From positions 1 through 25,110 of the forward strand of contig UQWK01000029.1 in assembly GCA_900544725.1 (NCBI GenBank): a stretch of 25,110 bases of DNA, read 5' to 3'. Positions 22,730 through 25,110 of this stretch are shown piece by piece. Made by a program: the position numbers and the translations under genes. The notes beneath the pieces were generated by a model. It was given only the letters and a program-made list of their open reading frames with translations, searched no databases and was not told where the DNA came from. This DNA is from an uncultured Collinsella sp. (GTDB taxonomy: Bacteria; Actinomycetota; Coriobacteriia; Coriobacteriales; Coriobacteriaceae). Each line of letters starts with the position of its first letter. Position 1 is the first letter of the stretch.

Positions 22730-24073
22730 ATGAGCGAACCCCTGCGCACCGTGAACGTCGGTCTGATCGGTCTGGGAACCGTCGGCGGCGGCGTAGCCCG
22801 TCTGATCAAGAGCCACCACGATGAGTACCTTGCAGCCTACGGCATCGACCTTAAGCTGGCCCGCGCCTGCGCGCTTGCTTGGGAGCAGGCCGAGGCGGCA
22901 GGCATTGAGCGCGAGGCCTTTACGAGTGACTGGCATGACGTCGTCACCGACCCCGCCGTCGATATCGTCGTCGAGCTCATCGGCGGCGAGCACCCCGCGA
23001 CCGAGATCTTCACCACCGCCTTCGAGCACGGCAAGCACGTCGTCTCTGCCAACAAGGCCCTGCTGGGCCGCCATGTCGAGACGCTCGCCGAGAAGGCGCG
23101 CGCGTGCGGCGTGCAGATTAAGTGCGAGGCCAGCTGCGGCGGCGGCATCCCCATCGTGAGCACGCTCGAGCACGACCTGGTGGGCAACAAGATTCTGACC
23201 ATCGCCGGCATTCTCAACGGTACCACCAACTATATCCTGTCGCGCATGGACGCCGAGGGCGCCGATTACGCCGACGTACTTGCCGACGCGCAGGCCAAGG
23301 GCTATGCCGAGGCCGACCCGTCCGCCGACGTCGACGGCTTCGACGCCGCCAGCAAGACGGCAATCCTCGCCTCCATCGGCTTTGGCACCCGCGTGACCAC
23401 CGACGATGTGTACCAGCAGGGTATCCGCACCATCGGCGCCGAGGACATCGCCCAGGCCCGCGAGCTCGGCTACACCATTAAGCTGCTCGGCATCGCCCGC
23501 AACACCGACGCCGGCGTCGACGTCCGCGTGCATCCCACGCTGATCCCCGCCGGCCACATGCTTGCCAAGGTCAACGGCGCCATGAACGCTGTCTACGTGG
23601 TAGGCGACGCCGTGGGCGAGACCATGTTCTACGGTGCCGGCGCAGGCTCCTTCCCCACCGCGAGCGCCGTCGTGGGCGATATCCTGTCGCTCTCCGAGCA
23701 GATCAGCCGCGGCGTGGCTCCGCTGCCCGAGATTGAGCCCTATGGTCACAACCTCGCCTTTAAGCCCATGGACGAGCTCCAGACCAAGTACTATGTGCGC
23801 CTGAAGGTCGCCGACCGCGTGGGCGCCCTGTCCGAAACGGTCGACATCTTTGCCAAGCACAACATCTCGATCTCGCTCATCAACCAGGTCGAGGACGGCA
23901 AGTCGGGCGTCAGCGATGCCTGCTCGGTCATCTTCCTGACGCACCGCGCGCTCGAGAAGGATGTCCAGGCTGCCGCCGCCGAGCTTGCCAGCGTCGACTG
24001 CGTGGCCGAGGTCGCCAACGTCCTGCGCATCGAGAACGTCGAGGCCTGGACCGAAGGCGTCATGGCCAACTAG
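22730..24073 (+). CDS. hom: Homoserine dehydrogenase
   Basis: A 447-residue enzyme that reduces aspartate semialdehyde to homoserine in the threonine/methionine branch of aspartate-family synthesis. It has the NAD(P)-binding GLGTVGGG (14-21), SANKALLG, CEASCGGGIPIV, ILNGTTNYIL, the catalytic-domain GYAEADPSADVDGFDAASK and GAGAGSFPTASAVVGD. A C-terminal ACT domain (about 355-445) probably mediates feedback inhibition by threonine. This is the usual Gram-positive length and layout. ATG 22730 follows AAGGAG six nucleotides upstream. A strong terminator follows, so the gene appears to be transcribed alone. No thrB or thrC neighbour is in view. Confidence 0.97.
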   Translation: MSEPLRTVNVGLIGLGTVGGGVARLIKSHHDEYLAAYGIDLKLARACALAWEQAEAAGIEREAFTSDWHDVVTDPAVDIVVELIGGEHPATEIFTTAFEHGKHVVSANKALLGRHVETLAEKARACGVQIKCEASCGGGIPIVSTLEHDLVGNKILTIAGILNGTTNYILSRMDAEGADYADVLADAQAKGYAEADPSADVDGFDAASKTAILASIGFGTRVTTDDVYQQGIRTIGAEDIAQARELGYTIKLLGIARNTDAGVDVRVHPTLIPAGHMLAKVNGAMNAVYVVGDAVGETMFYGAGAGSFPTASAVVGDILSLSEQISRGVAPLPEIEPYGHNLAFKPMDELQTKYYVRLKVADRVGALSETVDIFAKHNISISLINQVEDGKSGVSDACSVIFLTHRALEKDVQAAAAELASVDCVAEVANVLRIENVEAWTEGVMAN

Positions 24074-24104
24074 TCCATCAATCGCCTAGCAATACGCGCT
24101 TTGA

Positions 24105-24138
24105 GGGCTCCCGTCCGATGTGGGACGGGAGCCCTTTT
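24105..24138 (+). terminator. Rho-independent terminator of hom
   Basis: GGGCTCCCGTCC pairs perfectly with GGACGGGAGCCC (24123-24134), followed by TTTTG. It starts about 30 nt after the hom stop. Confidence 0.92.
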
Positions 24139-24287
24139 GTCTCCTGCCCTAAGCACAACGGCAGAGCACATTTGCGCGAGCCGCTCATCGGTAACGCGGG
24201 CTACCGTTCACCGATATGCAAACGCGGCCGATTCCGGCTACCGCTACGCTGTGCTGCGTACGTCCACCCCCGAAGAATGGAGGCACC

Positions 24288-25037
24288 ATGTTGCTCGAGG
24301 GCAAGAAAGCAATCGTCACCGGAGGCACGCGCGGTATCGGCTATGCCATCGCCTGCCGTTTTATCGAGGAGGGTGCCGCCGTCACCGTCTTTGGCTCGCG
24401 CCAGGAGACTGCCGATGCAGCCGTTGAGAAGCTGACAGCTGTCTATCCTGACGCCAAGGTCTGGGGCCGTTCCTGCGATCTCACCTCGCTCGAGGCCGTG
24501 ACCGAGGCCTTTACCCAGGCTGCAGCCGACATGGGCGGTCTCGATACGGTCGTCAACAACGCCGGCATCTCCCAGCGCTCGCCCCTTTTGGACTACACGG
24601 CTGAGGAGTTCGCAAAGGTCATGGACCTTAACGTCGTCGCTGTCTTTAATGGCCACCAGGCTGCCGCCAAGATCATGACCGAGGCCGGCCACGGCGGCAC
24701 CATCACTACCACAAGCTCGATGGTCGCCAAGTACGGCCAGCCCTCCGGCGTCGGTTACCCCACGTCCAAGTTTGCCGTCAACGGCATGGTCCAGTCGCTC
24801 TCGCGCGAGCTCGCCCCCATGGGTATTCGCGTCAACGCCGTCGCCCCAGGCGTAACCAAGACCGATATGGTCGCCAACCTGCCCGAAGAGGTCATCAAGC
24901 CCATCATCGCCACCATTCCGCTGGGTCGCATGGGCGAGCCCGAGGATGTCGCCAACGCCTTTGTCTTCTTGGCAAGCGACATGTCCTCCTATGTCACGGG
25001 CGCCATCCTCCCCGTCGACGGAGCCGCCCGCTCCTAA
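24288..25037 (+). CDS. Short-chain dehydrogenase/reductase (SDR) family oxidoreductase
   Basis: A 249-residue classical SDR: TGGTRGIG (11-18), NNAG (90-93), Asn115, Ser143/144, and the catalytic YPTSK (Tyr157, Lys161). The end VTGAILPVDGA is typical. Arg38 after the second strand suggests preference for NADP(H). The closest recognisable type is FabG/3-oxoacyl-ACP reductase-like, glucose dehydrogenase-like or hydroxysteroid dehydrogenase-like; sequence does not choose between them. Start: ATG 24288 with GGAGG four nucleotides upstream; a longer frame from 24216 would add a non-conserved tail. The 150 bp between the hom terminator and this gene hold no feature I can name. No FAS genes are near. 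Confidence 0.9.
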   Translation: MLLEGKKAIVTGGTRGIGYAIACRFIEEGAAVTVFGSRQETADAAVEKLTAVYPDAKVWGRSCDLTSLEAVTEAFTQAAADMGGLDTVVNNAGISQRSPLLDYTAEEFAKVMDLNVVAVFNGHQAAAKIMTEAGHGGTITTTSSMVAKYGQPSGVGYPTSKFAVNGMVQSLSRELAPMGIRVNAVAPGVTKTDMVANLPEEVIKPIIATIPLGRMGEPEDVANAFVFLASDMSSYVTGAILPVDGAARS

Positions 25038-25080
25038 AGGTCGCAAGCCACGACTCCTAGCCTCAACATTGCTCAACGCA

Positions 25081-25110
25081 AAAGGCGCGCTGCCTGCATC
25101 AACCGCAGGC
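25081..25110 (-). terminator. Probable terminator cut by the window edge
   Basis: On the minus strand GCCTGC GGTTGAT GCAGGC is followed by AGCGCGCC and TTTTG. If the sequence beyond 25110 continues as the complement of AGCGCGCC, this is a 14-bp terminator for a minus-strand gene to the right. Only the inner 6-bp stem is visible. Confidence 0.4.

Noticed and set aside
22724..23944. A 406-codon minus-strand open frame opposite hom
   Set aside because: The plus strand encodes a complete homoserine dehydrogenase with all motifs; the reverse frame is a codon-bias artefact.
11575..25037. A linked bile-acid system formed by the BASS carrier and the SDR enzyme
   Set aside because: The genes are 12 kb apart, separated by unrelated operons, and neither sequence fixes a bile-acid substrate.

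Overview
The window looks like a chromosomal piece of a high-GC member of the Coriobacteriia (Actinomycetota), most likely Collinsella or a close relative. The evidence is the strongly G/C-biased third codon positions, the protein sequences, a single bifunctional Rel enzyme, a RecJ fused to a helicase, and a bile-acid/sodium-symporter-family carrier. The assignment rests on recognition of protein style; no database search was possible.

Layout. 1-364: no gene. The minus strand here has a sequence resembling an rRNA leader and the terminator of the infC operon. 365-1741: translation operon infC-rpmI-rplT (minus), with a leader that ends in an attenuator-like hairpin; infC appears to start at AUA. 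1768-2084: tRNA-Leu(CAA) (minus), plus a second broken copy of its 3' end and terminator. 2124-4675: a transglutaminase-like protein, a 92-nt near-perfect hairpin and class II fructose-bisphosphate aldolase (all minus). 4868-11299: a probable minus-strand operon of a RecJ-SF2 helicase fusion, Rel (ppGpp) and a metallo-beta-lactamase-fold hydrolase. 11575-12573: BASS-family transporter (plus), convergent with cutC and a DUF4931/GalT-like gene that are translationally coupled (minus).

14138-16130: a lower-GC cassette bounded by two 71-bp copies of a palindromic repeat in direct orientation (69/71 identical). It holds one frameshifted gene for a secreted, probably propeller-like domain with one membrane span and a cytoplasmic zinc ribbon. 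This is the most foreign-looking part of the window and the best candidate for something undescribed.

16132-22478: a full branched-chain amino-acid-type ABC importer (minus). It has two paralogous substrate-binding lipoproteins followed by livH, livM, livG and livF, with hairpins between the second binding protein and livH and a strong terminator at the end. 22730-25037: homoserine dehydrogenase with its terminator, then an SDR-family oxidoreductase (plus).

Most genes are core metabolism, translation, stringent response and repair. Features worth a second look are the flanked cassette, the RecJ-helicase fusion, the infC leader and AUA start, the duplicated tRNA 3' end, and the long palindromes between genes.
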